This document shows, in pieces, positions 48,233-57,424 of a DNA stretch of 64,000 bases. Numbering within the stretch: position 1 is the first letter of the stretch; each line of letters begins with the position of its first letter. The notes below the pieces were generated by a model that saw only the letters and a program-made list of their open reading frames with translations, was not told the DNA's origin and did not search any database. Position numbers and translations under genes: made by a program. Source of the DNA: Pantoea rodasii (lineage in GTDB: Bacteria > Pseudomonadota > Gammaproteobacteria > Enterobacterales > Enterobacteriaceae); the NCBI RefSeq assembly GCF_002095465.1, contig NZ_MLFP01000012.1, forward strand, positions 62,001-126,000, written 5' to 3'.

Positions 48233-49269
48233 GGATTAATGACCACTCGCTCTTCTGAGTCAGAGGCGTTAATCACACCGATTTTCCACGCCTGCTCGCC
48301 GGCGTCGGTCATCAGCTGTACCGCTTTATCGGCATCGTCCGGGCTCAGCGCGATGATCATGCCCACGCCGCAGTTAAAGGTACGGTACATTTCATGACGG
48401 CTAACGTTACCGGCCTGCTGCAGCCAGGTGAACACGGACGGCCACTGCCAGCTCTTCTCATCAATCACCGCCTGAGTGTTGTCTGGCAGCACGCGTGGGA
48501 TGTTTTCCCAAAAGCCACCACCGGTCAGGTGAGAAATCGCGTGTACATCCACCTGTTCGATCAGGCTCAGGATGTTTTTCACGTAAATGCGGGTCGGTGC
48601 CAGCAGGTGATCGGCCAGTGGCTTGCCATCCAGCTGTTTGGTTTCTGGGTTGGTCTGGCTGACTTCCAGAATCTTACGCACCAGAGAATAACCGTTCGAA
48701 TGCGGGCCGCTTGAACCCAGTGCGATCAGCACGTCGCCGTCCTGCACTTTCGTACCGTCAATGATTTCTGATTTTTCCACCACGCCCACGCAGAAACCCG
48801 CCACGTCGTAGTCTTCGCCGTGGTACATGCCTGGCATCTCAGCGGTTTCACCGCCGACCAGCGCACAACCAGACTGCAGACAACCTTCGGCGATACCGGT
48901 GATCACCGCTGAAGCGGTATCCACATCCAGTTTGCCGGTGGCGTAGTAGTCGAGGAAGAACAGCGGCTCAGCGCCTTGCACAATCAGGTCATTCACACAC
49001 ATCGCAACCAGATCGATACCGATGCTGTCATGACGTTTGAGATCCATCGCCAGACGCAGCTTGGTGCCGACGCCATCGGTTCCGGAGACCAGCACAGGCT
49101 CGCGGTATTTCTGCGGCAGCGCACAGAGCGCGCCAAAGCCACCCAATCCACCCATCACTTCCGGGCGGCGAGTTTTCTTTACTACGCCTTTAATACGGTC
49201 AACCAGATCGTTACCAGCATCGATATCAACACCGGCGTCTTTGTAGCTGAGAGAGGTTTTGTCGGTCAC
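48229..49269 (-). CDS. purM: Phosphoribosylformylglycinamidine cyclo-ligase
   Basis: PurM closes the imidazole ring to give AIR. The start is taken as GTG at 49269 ([19 protein letters not shown]), since it matches E. coli and has GGGGA upstream; the open frame runs further, to 49338. The 346-residue protein has the ATP-binding loop [15 protein letters not shown] and [20 protein letters not shown]. It is first of purMN. Confidence 0.96.
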   Translation of the reverse strand: MTDKTSLSYKDAGVDIDAGNDLVDRIKGVVKKTRRPEVMGGLGGFGALCALPQKYREPVLVSGTDGVGTKLRLAMDLKRHDSIGIDLVAMCVNDLIVQGAEPLFFLDYYATGKLDVDTASAVITGIAEGCLQSGCALVGGETAEMPGMYHGEDYDVAGFCVGVVEKSEIIDGTKVQDGDVLIALGSSGPHSNGYSLVRKILEVSQTNPETKQLDGKPLADHLLAPTRIYVKNILSLIEQVDVHAISHLTGGGFWENIPRVLPDNTQAVIDEKSWQWPSVFTWLQQAGNVSRHEMYRTFNCGVGMIIALSPDDADKAVQLMTDAGEQAWKIGVINASDSEERVVINP

Positions 49270-49332
49270 TGCGGAATCCCCACGCGAATTGCGGTTGGTG
49301 GCAAAAATTAAGCGCGCTAATTCTACCAGTGC

Positions 49333-49348
49333 AGGCAAACGTTTGCGA
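49333..49348 (-). promoter_or_regulatory. PurR operator upstream of purMN
   Basis: AGGCAAACGTTTGCGA has the perfect core GCAAACGTTTGC of the PurR box. It lies 64 bases before the purM start codon. PurR control of purMN is known in E. coli. Confidence 0.85.
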
Positions 49349-49459
49349 GTCCCATCTCACGCCGCTTTGCACAGCGCTGATTTTTCGCCAATGATTATGA
49401 TCACGCGGATCTCGCTAAGCCATTGACCAATGACAAGTGGCGCGGCGGCAAAAAGGCGG

Positions 49460-49465
49460 TATAAT
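49460..49465 (+). promoter_or_regulatory. -10 box of upp
   Basis: A perfect TATAAT lies 43 bases before the upp ATG. The -35 region (near 49437) is weak. GGGAG at 49497-49501 serves as ribosome binding site. Confidence 0.5.
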
Positions 49466-49508
49466 CCGGCGATTTTTTTTAGCTCAACTCAATTCCGGGA
49501 GAACAATC

Positions 49509-50135
49509 ATGAAGATCGTGGAAGTCAAACACCCGCTGGTCAAACATAAACTGGGCCTGATGCGTGAGCATGATATCAGCACCAAACGCTTCCGCGAGCT
49601 GGCCTCGGAAGTCGGCAGCCTGCTGACTTATGAAGCCACCGCCGATCTGGCCACTGAGCGCGTCACTATTGAAGGCTGGAACGGCCCGGTTGACGTCGAT
49701 CAAATCAAAGGCAAAAAAATCACCGTAGTGCCGATTCTGCGTGCGGGCCTTGGCATGATGGAAGGTGTGCTGGAGCACGTGCCAAGCGCGCGTATCAGCG
49801 TGGTAGGTATCTACCGTGACGAAGAGACGCTGGAGCCAGTGCCGTATTTCCAGAAGCTGGTGTCCAACATTGAAGAGCGTCTGGCGCTGGTGGTGGATCC
49901 GATGCTGGCAACCGGTGGTTCGATGATCGCCACCATTGATCTGCTGAAGAAAGCCGGCTGCAACAGCATTAAGGTGCTGGTGCTGGTCGCGGCACCAGAA
50001 GGTATTGCGGCGCTGGAGAAAGCGCATCCGGATGTGGAGCTGTACACCGCGTCAATCGATCAGGGATTGAACGAGAAAGGCTATATCATTCCAGGCTTGG
50101 GTGATGCAGGCGACAAGATTTTCGGAACGAAATAA
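49509..50135 (+). CDS. upp: Uracil phosphoribosyltransferase
   Basis: Upp salvages uracil to UMP. The start at 49509 ([20 protein letters not shown]) is well supported; upstream in-frame ATGs are ignored. The PRPP-binding loop is [18 protein letters not shown]. Length is 208 residues. Transcription continues, after a terminator and repeat, to the uracil permease uraA. Confidence 0.98.
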   Translation: MKIVEVKHPLVKHKLGLMREHDISTKRFRELASEVGSLLTYEATADLATERVTIEGWNGPVDVDQIKGKKITVVPILRAGLGMMEGVLEHVPSARISVVGIYRDEETLEPVPYFQKLVSNIEERLALVVDPMLATGGSMIATIDLLKKAGCNSIKVLVLVAAPEGIAALEKAHPDVELYTASIDQGLNEKGYIIPGLGDAGDKIFGTK

Positions 50136-50146
50136 ATAAAGCATCC

Positions 50147-50173
50147 AGCCGGCCAGAGAGTCGGCTTTTTTTG
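50147..50173 (+). terminator. Intrinsic terminator after upp
   Basis: AGCCG pairs with CGGCT around a loop of about 10 bases, followed by seven T residues. Confidence 0.7.
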
Positions 50174-50237
50174 GTCAAAAACACACAACTCAAGTAATGC
50201 CCTTTAGTTCAGTGCCGCATAAACACCAGCACCTTTG

Positions 50238-50317
50238 GTAGCGGCGCGATTTATCGCGCTCTTTTTCCCGACATGGCACTTAGCGTGTTGGAATATTGCG
50301 TAATGAATTGCGCTGCT
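50238..50317. repeat. GCGGCGCRATTTATYGCGC palindromic repeat, copy 4 (one half decayed)
   Basis: A full half-unit lies at 50238-50259. The opposing half near 50296-50317 (GCGTAATGAATTGCGCTGCT) has several mismatches, so this copy is older. It sits between upp and uraA. Confidence 0.7.
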
Positions 50318-50376
50318 CCTTGATGGCGCGGCCTGAACAAACAGCATTCATAACGACTAATGGGGATAGAGAGATA

Positions 50377-51660
50377 ATGACAAGACGCGCGATCGGGGTA
50401 GACGAACGTCCACCGCTGCTGCAAACCATTCCACTCAGCCTGCAACACCTGTTCGCCATGTTTGGCGCCACGGTGCTGGTGCCGATCCTGTTCCACATCA
50501 ACCCGGCCACCGTTCTGCTGTTCAACGGCGTCGGTACGCTGCTGTATCTGTTTATCTGTAAAGGTAAAATCCCGGCGTATTTGGGTTCGAGCTTCGCCTT
50601 TATTTCACCGGTGCTGCTGTTGTTGCCGCTGGGTTATGAAGTGGCGCTGGGCGGCTTTATCCTGTGCGGCTTCCTGTTCTGCGTGGTGGCGCTGATCGTC
50701 AAAAAAGCCGGCACCGGCTGGCTGGATGTGATGTTCCCACCGGCGGCGATGGGCGCGATTGTCGCGGTGATTGGCCTTGAGTTAGCTGGCGTGGCGGCGA
50801 ATATGGCCGGTCTGCTGCCTGCAGAGGGCACCTCGGCTGACACTCAAACCATCATCATTTCGATGGTCACGCTGGCGGTCACGGTGTTCGGTTCTGTGCT
50901 GTTCCGTGGTTTCCTCGCTATTATCCCGATTCTGATCGGCGTGCTGGCGGGTTATGCGCTCTCATCCTTTATGGGCATCGTCAACTGGCAATCCGTTGCT
51001 GATGCACCGTGGTTCGCACTGCCAACCTTCTACAAGCCGCGTTTCGAATGGGTAGCCATGCTGACCATTCTGCCTGCGGCGCTGGTGGTGATTGCAGAAC
51101 ACGTTGGTCACCTGGTGGTGACGGCGAATATCGTGAAGAAAGATCTGATTCGCGATCCGGGTCTGCATCGCTCAATGTTTGCCAACGGCTTGTCCACCAT
51201 GATCTCGGGCTTCTTCGGCTCAACGCCGAACACCACCTACGGCGAGAACATCGGCGTGATGGCGATCACCCGCGTGTACAGCACTTGGGTCATCGGCGGA
51301 GCGGCAATCTTCGCGATTCTGCTCTCGTGCGTGGGTAAACTGGCCGCCGCGATTCAGGCAGTGCCGGTGCCGGTAATGGGCGGCGTGTCGCTGCTGCTGT
51401 ACGGAGTGATCGGTGCGTCCGGTATTCGCGTACTGATTGAATCCAAAGTGGATTACAACAAAGCGCAGAACCTGATCCTGACGTCGGTGATCCTGATCAT
51501 CGGCGTGAGCGGCGCCAAAGTGCACATCGGCGCCGCAGAACTGAAAGGCATGGCGCTGGCGACTATCGTGGGCGTGGCGCTGGCACTGATTTTCCGCGTA
51601 ATCAATTTGTTACGTCCAGAAGAAGTGGTTTTGGATGCCGAAGAAAAGCGCGAAAGTTAA
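50377..51660 (+). CDS. uraA: Uracil:proton symporter UraA
   Basis: UraA imports uracil with protons. The start at 50377 (MTRRAIGVDERPPLLQTIPL) matches E. coli and has GGGGATAGAGAG upstream. The protein has about 14 membrane segments; the substrate-site motifs ALVVIAEHVGHLVVTANIVKKD (Glu) and GSTPNTTYGENIGVMAITRV are intact. Length is 427 residues. Confidence 0.97.
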   Translation: MTRRAIGVDERPPLLQTIPLSLQHLFAMFGATVLVPILFHINPATVLLFNGVGTLLYLFICKGKIPAYLGSSFAFISPVLLLLPLGYEVALGGFILCGFLFCVVALIVKKAGTGWLDVMFPPAAMGAIVAVIGLELAGVAANMAGLLPAEGTSADTQTIIISMVTLAVTVFGSVLFRGFLAIIPILIGVLAGYALSSFMGIVNWQSVADAPWFALPTFYKPRFEWVAMLTILPAALVVIAEHVGHLVVTANIVKKDLIRDPGLHRSMFANGLSTMISGFFGSTPNTTYGENIGVMAITRVYSTWVIGGAAIFAILLSCVGKLAAAIQAVPVPVMGGVSLLLYGVIGASGIRVLIESKVDYNKAQNLILTSVILIIGVSGAKVHIGAAELKGMALATIVGVALALIFRVINLLRPEEVVLDAEEKRES

Positions 51661-51753
51661 GGCGTTTTGCCGGGCAGGGAAGCCCGGTTCATCTCTGACA
51701 AAGATCGTGATAAACTTGCGCCGTTTTCTGCCTGCTCATCCGTTGAGGTACTT

Positions 51754-52455
51754 CTGAACACGCCGGCACAGCTCTCACTGCCACTCTATTTACCCGATGA
51801 TGAAACCTTTGCCAGTTTCTGGCCGGGGGAAAACCCGTCTTTGCTGGCGGCGCTGCAAGGCGCACTTTCGCAGCAGCACGGCAGCTATCTCTATTTCTGG
51901 TCACGCGAAGGCGGCGGCCGCAGCCACTTATTGCACGCGGCCTGCGCGGAGATGTCAGCGCGTGGCGAAGCCGTAGGCTATGTCCCGCTGGATAAGCGCA
52001 CCTGGTTCGTGCCGGAAGTGTTGGATGGTATGGAGAATCTGGCGCTGGTGTGCATCGATAATATCGAATGCATTGCCGGAGATGCCGAGTGGGAGATGGC
52101 GATCTTTGATCTCTACAACCGCATTCTGGAAATCGGCAAAACGCGTTTGCTGATCACCGGCGATCGTCCACCGCGTCAGCTCAACCTTGCACTGCCGGAT
52201 CTGGCTTCCCGCCTCGACTGGGGGCAGATTTATCGCTTACAGCCGTTGTCTGATGAAGATAAGCTGCAGGCGATGCAGCTGCGTGCTGGATTGCGTGGTT
52301 TCGAGTTACCGGAAGATGTCGGGCGCTTCCTGCTGAAACGCCTCGACCGCGAAATGCGTACGCTGTTTGACACCCTTGATCGACTCGATCGCGCCTCTAT
52401 CAGCGCACAACGCAAACTCACCATTCCTTTTGTTAAAGAAGCGCTGGGGCTTTAA
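51754..52455 (+). CDS. hda: DnaA inactivator Hda, CTG start
   Basis: Hda is an AAA+ protein that, with the DNA-loaded sliding clamp, triggers DnaA-ATP hydrolysis and stops re-initiation. The clamp-binding motif QLSLPL is at the N-terminus. The start is best placed at CTG 51754 (CTG AAC ACG CCG GCA CAG), with GAGG five bases upstream, as reported for E. coli; this gives 233 residues. The frame is open to an ATG at 51667, but that 29-residue extension is not conserved. Sensor and Walker-like motifs [17 protein letters not shown] and [12 protein letters not shown] are visible. Its end overlaps the convergent arsC-like gene by four bases. Confidence 0.93.
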   Translation: MNTPAQLSLPLYLPDDETFASFWPGENPSLLAALQGALSQQHGSYLYFWSREGGGRSHLLHAACAEMSARGEAVGYVPLDKRTWFVPEVLDGMENLALVCIDNIECIAGDAEWEMAIFDLYNRILEIGKTRLLITGDRPPRQLNLALPDLASRLDWGQIYRLQPLSDEDKLQAMQLRAGLRGFELPEDVGRFLLKRLDREMRTLFDTLDRLDRASISAQRKLTIPFVKEALGL

Positions 52456-52799
52456 ACAATCTCCAGCACCGCTTCTGGCGGACGGCCAATACGCGCGCGG
52501 TCGCCGTTAATCACGATAGGACGCTCGATCAGTTTGGGATGTTCCGCCATCGCCTGTAACAGCTGCGCTTCACTGAGCTGATCATCTGCCAGCTTCAACT
52601 CTTTATACAGATCCTCTTTACGACGCATTAAATCGCGCGCACTGCTCATGCCGAGTTTTTTCAACAGGGTTTTCAGCAGTTGCACGTCAGGCGGTGTTTC
52701 GAGATACAGCACCACATCAGGCTCAATGCCTTTCTCCTGCAACAGCGCCAGGGTTTCGCGGCTCTTGCTGCAACGCGGGTTGTGATAAATGCTCACCAT
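52452..52799 (-). CDS. arsC: ArsC-family glutaredoxin-dependent arsenate reductase (YfgD)
   Basis: A 115-residue thioredoxin-fold protein. The ArsC active-site motif is [15 protein letters not shown] with the catalytic Cys near residue 10. Residues [12 protein letters not shown] and [22 protein letters not shown] follow the family pattern. It corresponds to E. coli YfgD, which lies in the same place. Whether it reduces arsenate here is uncertain; no arsR or arsB is close. It is five bases downstream of bepA and probably co-transcribed. Confidence 0.88.
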   Translation of the reverse strand: MVSIYHNPRCSKSRETLALLQEKGIEPDVVLYLETPPDVQLLKTLLKKLGMSSARDLMRRKEDLYKELKLADDQLSEAQLLQAMAEHPKLIERPIVINGDRARIGRPPEAVLEIV

Positions 52800-52804
52800 T
52801 ATTT

Positions 52805-54268
52805 TTATCCTTTCTGATACTGACGGAACCGCTTTTGCAGTTCGCGGAACTGGTCGATGCGCGCATCGTAACGTGCCTGTTTCAGGCTACCGAGCGGCAC
52901 CTGTGCGCTGGCGCTGCTTAATGTGGTGATCGCCTGATCGAGCTGGCCGTTTAGCGCTAATCCTTCGGCTCGCGCCGACAACTCCTCATCACGCAATCCC
53001 TGTGCCGCCGAAGCTTGCGCCAGTAAATCCCAGGCGTTGACATCATCGGGATGGGCAAAGGTGTAGCGGTTAAGAATACGACTGGCATTGGCAGGCTGCT
53101 TCGCTTCCACATAGGCGTTAGCGAGGTTGAGCTGCAACACCGGGCTGGTGCTGCTGCCTTTGGCATTGGTCAACATGCTGATGGCCAGCTGCGATTGATT
53201 CAGGCCGATGTCGATATCCGTCATGATGTCGAGAAACCAGACGTTATCCGGCTGTTTTGCCAACATAGGGGCGATGATCTTTTTCGCGTTGTCGAAGCTT
53301 TTCGCCTGCAGGAACTGCACCGCTTTACCGTATTGCGAGGCCATCTGCTCACGCGAATTGCCTTTAGCGTATTCGTTTAGCAGGTCATCGGTGAGCTGAT
53401 TGCGTCCGGTGGCGTACATCCCCAGCGAGCGCACTTTCGCCATATAGAAGCCTTCCGAAGACTGCACCACCACCGGACGCATTTGGTTGGCACGGTTACG
53501 CGCATCGGCTAAACGGCTATCCGGTAAGGGGTGCGTCAGCAAAATTTCTGGCGGCTTGGAGGAGAAGCGGCTTTGGTCGGCCAGCTTTTGCAGGAAACTG
53601 GGCATCGCCTGGGGATCGAAGCCAGCGCGTTGCAGCACCTGAATACCGATGCGATCGGCTTCCTGTTCGTTGGACTGGGTGAAGCTGATCATCCCTTGCT
53701 GTGTGCCTGCCAGCGTACCGGTGAGGGCTGCCATTCCGGCCTGCGGACTGGCAAGCGCCAACAGAATCGATCCCAGTGCACCGACCCAGGTAAGCGGGGC
53801 AGTGCGCTTCTGTTCTTCCATGGCACGCGCCAGATGGCGCTGAGTGACGTGAGAAATTTCGTGCGCCATCACCGATGCCAGTTGACTTTCATTATCGGTG
53901 TAGCGGAACAGTGATGAATGCAGCACCACGTTGCCGCCAAAGAAAGCGAAAGCGTTGAGTTCGTCATTCTGGATCAGAAAGAAGTGTAACGGCGTGCGCA
54001 CAGAGTTGGCGTGAGCGACCAGACGTTGGCCGAGTTCATTAATATATTGATTTAGCAGCGGATCGTTAATCAGCGGCGCACTGGCGCGCAGCTGGCGCAC
54101 ATAAAAGTCGCCAATCTGCAGTTCCTGATTAATCGACAGCGTCGAACCCGCCGTGGTCCCCATATCGGGCAGATTATCACTCACGTCGGCACGCACACTC
54201 AGTGTGGGTGCGAGCAGCAGCGTAGGAATAAGGGCCGCCAGCACTGATTTCTTCAACCGGTTAAACAT
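52805..54268 (-). CDS. bepA: Beta-barrel assembly-enhancing protease BepA
   Basis: BepA is a periplasmic M48 metalloprotease and chaperone that helps LptD mature and degrades stalled outer-membrane proteins. A cleavable signal peptide ends near LSVRA (residue 27). The zinc motif HEISH is in [19 protein letters not shown], and the third ligand is in [17 protein letters not shown] repeats fill the C-terminal 180 residues. Length is 487 residues. In E. coli it is divergent from perM; here 9.4 kb separate the two. Confidence 0.96.
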   Translation of the reverse strand: MFNRLKKSVLAALIPTLLLAPTLSVRADVSDNLPDMGTTAGSTLSINQELQIGDFYVRQLRASAPLINDPLLNQYINELGQRLVAHANSVRTPLHFFLIQNDELNAFAFFGGNVVLHSSLFRYTDNESQLASVMAHEISHVTQRHLARAMEEQKRTAPLTWVGALGSILLALASPQAGMAALTGTLAGTQQGMISFTQSNEQEADRIGIQVLQRAGFDPQAMPSFLQKLADQSRFSSKPPEILLTHPLPDSRLADARNRANQMRPVVVQSSEGFYMAKVRSLGMYATGRNQLTDDLLNEYAKGNSREQMASQYGKAVQFLQAKSFDNAKKIIAPMLAKQPDNVWFLDIMTDIDIGLNQSQLAISMLTNAKGSSTSPVLQLNLANAYVEAKQPANASRILNRYTFAHPDDVNAWDLLAQASAAQGLRDEELSARAEGLALNGQLDQAITTLSSASAQVPLGSLKQARYDARIDQFRELQKRFRQYQKG

Positions 54269-54908
54269 GCCTTGATCCTTAAAAAGTCACCTGCATTTGG
54301 ACAGGTAAGTCGTTCAAATGTTCTGCGCACACTTTCCATTGGCGCAGCGGTTCTATCTTAACCAGCGTGCGGTAACAAGCAAATGAAGATACGGCCTGCA
54401 CTTAAAATGAAAATTTGGTTACAGAGAAGCAGAATTGCAGCAAAAAATTGAATATCGCGCTATGACCAGGTTAGCGCTTTTGCCGTTATAAAAGTTAAAG
54501 TTACGTAAAGTTGCTCAAAATAATTGAATCTGGCATGAACTTTTCCAGGTTTACTCTGAAAAAAGAGGGGTAAACGCGCAGACTGGCTCCTTTTATCAAT
54601 CAGACAATTTAATTGTGAGGTTTTCATGGTCAGGCTGGATTTCAGTTAAGTCTGGTCAGGATTTATCCATAAATACAGCGGGAAACTTATTCCACGAGAT
54701 AAATTTTACTACCAATTATTTTTTTACTGCGCTTTTCATCTTAATCAAAAGCTTTATTCAATTAGCACGACTTATTATTTTTCCTGCAATCAAAAGCCAA
54801 GACAGTTGATTTCTACAGGACTCTTGCACTGCTCACGCTGTGGTATAGATAAAGCACTTTATTCAAACGGACTGTGAATTAACGCGCAGTGCATGCCGGA
54901 GAGTTTCT
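54269..54908. other. 640-base intergenic region, AT-rich in its second half
   Basis: No credible gene. The portion from about 54400 to 54800 is much richer in A+T than the flanks. A 64-codon frame at 54615-54809 has no recognised pattern and is probably chance. It marks the left boundary of the accessory segment between bepA and perM and may be a transfer or deletion scar. Confidence 0.4.
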
Positions 54909-55514
54909 ATGCGTTCTGTTGTCTCTTACGCCCTGATTGCCATCGTGGGTGGATTTGTTGGCGCCACCGTAAGTAAGAGTGATGATATTTATCAGCGCGT
55001 GGTCAGCCATTTTTCTGCTGAGCCGACCGATCCAGACGGATTTTGGAGCACGCCCGCCGTCGAAGGTTACGGCAAAATCCATTATGAACCCGATGCCGCC
55101 TTTAAACCGGTGGTAGGAATGAGCAACAAAGTGGTATTCCAAATCACCAAAAGTGAAGGGGATATGAAACGCCCGAACTTGGGACTGGAGCGCGTGGCGC
55201 GCGTGGTGAACTTGTATATCGCTTCTGGCGTACCGGCCGATCAACTGCACTTTGTGGTGTCGGTCACCGGTGATGCCACCCCGGCCATGCTGGATAACGC
55301 GCATTTCCAGCAATTCTACCAGGCCGCCAATCCTAATTTGGCGCTGATCAGTGAACTCAACAAATTAGGCGTGAAAGTGTCGGTGTGCGATCAGTCGGTA
55401 GCCTTCCATCACTTCCCGAAAGACTGGATTGATCAGTCGGTTATTCATGCGTTATCCAGCCCGACCACCGTGTCGACGCTGGAAAATCAGGGTTATGCCT
55501 TCCTGCAAATGTAA
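54909..55514 (+). CDS. DsrE/DsrF-like protein, first of a tandem pair
   Basis: A 201-residue protein with an N-terminal membrane helix or signal (MRSVVSYALIAIVGGFVGAT) and a DsrE-like alpha/beta domain. Recognisable parts are NKVVFQITKSEGDMKRPNLGLERVARVVNLYIASGV, HFVVSVTGDAT and ISELNKLGVKVSVCDQSVAFH with Cys160. DsrE-family proteins bind or relay sulfur on such a cysteine, though many have unknown function. The second gene of the pair starts 34 bases after this stop and is close in sequence, so the two arose by duplication. Ribosome site GGAGAG. Confidence 0.75.
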   Translation: MRSVVSYALIAIVGGFVGATVSKSDDIYQRVVSHFSAEPTDPDGFWSTPAVEGYGKIHYEPDAAFKPVVGMSNKVVFQITKSEGDMKRPNLGLERVARVVNLYIASGVPADQLHFVVSVTGDATPAMLDNAHFQQFYQAANPNLALISELNKLGVKVSVCDQSVAFHHFPKDWIDQSVIHALSSPTTVSTLENQGYAFLQM

Positions 55515-55547
55515 TTGGGCTTCTGGTCTTCATTGAGGAGAAGTGAA

Positions 55548-56156
55548 ATGCGTCCTGCGTCATATATTGTTATCGCTGCTGTGGCCGGCTTTATTGGCGG
55601 TAATGTATTACAGCTTCCTGAACTGGTGGATAAAGTCAGCGGCAAATTTACCGACCAGAAATCTGAACCGGTTGATTTCTGGAGCACACCGGCCATTGCC
55701 GGCTATGGCAAAATTCATTTTGTGAATACGCCGGATTACAATCCAGCCAATACGCCAGGGTTGAGTAATAAAGTTGTTTTCCAGATTAACCGCAATGAAG
55801 GCGACATCCGTCAGCCGAACCTCGGGCTGGAGCGCGTGGCGCGTGTGACCAACCTCTATTACGCCGCAGGGGTGCCACTGAATCAGCTGAACTTTGTGGT
55901 ATCGATCAACAGTGACGCAGTACCCGCTGCGCTCAATAACGATCAATTCCGCAAAGCTTACGGCAGTGATAACCCGAATCTAAAGCTGATTGATGAGTTA
56001 AAGAAAGCGGGGGTGAAAGTGACCATCTGCGATCAATCGGTGGCGTTCCATCAACTTGAGCGTGACTGGATCGATACGCGTGTCACTCACACGCTCTCCA
56101 GCGGTACGACCGTGGCCTCGCTGCAAAACGAAGGTTACGCCTTCCTGATGTTGTAA
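55548..56156 (+). CDS. DsrE/DsrF-like protein, second of a tandem pair
   Basis: Paralogue of the gene just upstream. The start at 55548 is chosen for GAGGAG six bases upstream; the frame is open to 55515. The 202-residue product has the same plan: membrane helix (MRPASYIVIAAVAGFIGGNV), the shared GYGKIHF stretch, FQINRNEGDIRQPNLGLERVARVTNLYYAAGVP, and VKVTICDQSVAFH with Cys161. Both copies keep CDQSVAFH, the putative sulfur-carrying site. The pair may form a hetero-oligomer, as DsrE/F subunits do, but with a periplasmic location implied by the N-terminal helix. Confidence 0.75.
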   Translation: MRPASYIVIAAVAGFIGGNVLQLPELVDKVSGKFTDQKSEPVDFWSTPAIAGYGKIHFVNTPDYNPANTPGLSNKVVFQINRNEGDIRQPNLGLERVARVTNLYYAAGVPLNQLNFVVSINSDAVPAALNNDQFRKAYGSDNPNLKLIDELKKAGVKVTICDQSVAFHQLERDWIDTRVTHTLSSGTTVASLQNEGYAFLML

Positions 56157-56244
56157 TCCCCGCCTGACAGCAGTTCGCGCTGCTGTCATCTTTCCGTCAT
56201 CTCCCCGCGATGTTGCTGTCACAGTTCGCCGCTAATTTAAGCGC

Positions 56245-56264
56245 CAATGAGATCGATCTCATTG
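56245..56264. promoter_or_regulatory. Perfect 20-bp palindromic operator before the LacI gene
   Basis: CAATGAGATCGATCTCATTG is a perfect inverted repeat with a central CG, the usual form of LacI/GalR operators. It ends 18 bases before the regulator's ATG, so autoregulation is likely. Confidence 0.75.
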
Positions 56265-56282
56265 CTCATTCACGAGGCGAAC

Positions 56283-57275
56283 ATGTCCGATTTAATCAGT
56301 GTGGCAAAGCTGGCTGGCGTATCCCGCGCTACCGCCGCGCGCGCATTCTCTGATCCCCATCTGCTGCGGCCGGACACGCTGGAAAAGGTGCTGGCGGCAT
56401 CAGAGCAACTCGGATTTCGCCCCAATCACATTGCCCGACAGCTGCGTACGCAAAGTTCCACCACGCTCGGTGTGCTGTTGCCTTCGCTGCTTAACCCGAT
56501 CTTTTCACGCCAGTTGCAGGCGATGGAGCGTCAGGCGCGCGCCGCCGGATACGGTTTGCTGGTGGCAACCAGTGATTATCAGCCAGAACGTGAAGCGGCG
56601 ATTGTCGAACATATGCTGCGCCAGCGCGTCGCCGGTTTGGTGCTTACCGTGGCGGATGCGGATAACAGCGCGGTGCTGACCACGCTGCACGAAGCCAACA
56701 TGCCGTTTGTGCTGGCGCACAACGTGCCGCAGCAAAGTCACTGGCCGGCGATTTGCGTCGATAACCGCCAGGCGATGCGAGAAGCCACAGAGCACCTGTT
56801 AAGCCTGGGCCATCGTCACATCGGCATGATCGCCGGACCGATGCTGCAATCGGACCGTGCCCGTCTGCGTTATCAGGGCTACTGCGATGCTATGCACAGC
56901 GCCGCATTGACCGTGCTGCCAGTGATTGAAATGAACAGCCATACCCAATCGGATTTTGCGCTGCTGCAACCGCAGTTGCAGGGTGAAGCACCGTTGACGG
57001 CGGTGATTTGTACCAATGATTTGCTCGCCATCAGCCTGATTGGTGCCGCGGCGCGTGCCGGTGTACGCATCCCGCAGCAGCTTTCGGTGATGGGCTTTGA
57101 TGGCATCGATATTGGCGAGCAGATTGCGCCGTCACTGGCGAGCGTCACTCAGCCAGCCGATATGCTCGGTGCCTGTGCCATAGACATGTTGTTACAACAA
57201 GCCAGCCGCGGCACCCGCGTACTGGCCCATCGGTTGCGGAGCGGTGAGAGCATCGCCGCACCTTCGATTAACTAA
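56283..57275 (+). CDS. LacI-family transcriptional regulator
   Basis: A 330-residue repressor. The start at 56283 follows GAGGCG. The N-terminal HTH is LISVAKLAGVSRATAARAFSD with hinge helix region NHIARQLRTQSS, then a periplasmic-binding-like sensor domain (TTLGVLLPSLLNPIFSRQLQ, LSLGHRHIGMIAG, VMGFDGIDIGEQIAPSLASV). It precedes the ABC importer genes in the same direction and is the likely regulator of that operon. The effector is unknown but, given the downstream phosphodiesterase, could be a phosphorylated alcohol or sugar. Confidence 0.85.
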   Translation: MSDLISVAKLAGVSRATAARAFSDPHLLRPDTLEKVLAASEQLGFRPNHIARQLRTQSSTTLGVLLPSLLNPIFSRQLQAMERQARAAGYGLLVATSDYQPEREAAIVEHMLRQRVAGLVLTVADADNSAVLTTLHEANMPFVLAHNVPQQSHWPAICVDNRQAMREATEHLLSLGHRHIGMIAGPMLQSDRARLRYQGYCDAMHSAALTVLPVIEMNSHTQSDFALLQPQLQGEAPLTAVICTNDLLAISLIGAAARAGVRIPQQLSVMGFDGIDIGEQIAPSLASVTQPADMLGACAIDMLLQQASRGTRVLAHRLRSGESIAAPSIN

Positions 57276-57282
57276 AACCATG

Positions 57283-57404
57283 CCCAAAATAATTCGAGCT
57301 GCAGGAAGGCGGCAAGTGTATTTAGACCGGGAGCTTACATCAGTAAGTGACTGGGCTAAATATACGCAGCCAACGCACCTGCAGCTTGAAGTATGACGGG
57401 CATT
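57283..57404. repeat. Enterobacterial palindromic intergenic repeat (MITE-like)
   Basis: An approximately 122-base unit with imperfect inverted ends: ATGCCC...CGAGCTGC on the left, GCAGCTTGAAGTATGACGGGCAT on the right (given here in part, it reads inward as ATGCCC...AAGCTGC). Its inner part has GGAGCTTACATCAGTAAGTGACT. This family is known as a small interspersed repeat in Serratia, Pantoea and Yersinia relatives. It lies between the LacI gene and the ABC operon and may affect read-through. Confidence 0.7.
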
Positions 57405-57424
57405 GCCAACACCAGGGAACCACC

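Noticed and set aside
54615..54809. A 64-codon frame in the gap between bepA and the DsrE pair
   Set aside because: No recognisable motif and AT-rich composition; it looks like chance in low-GC sequence.
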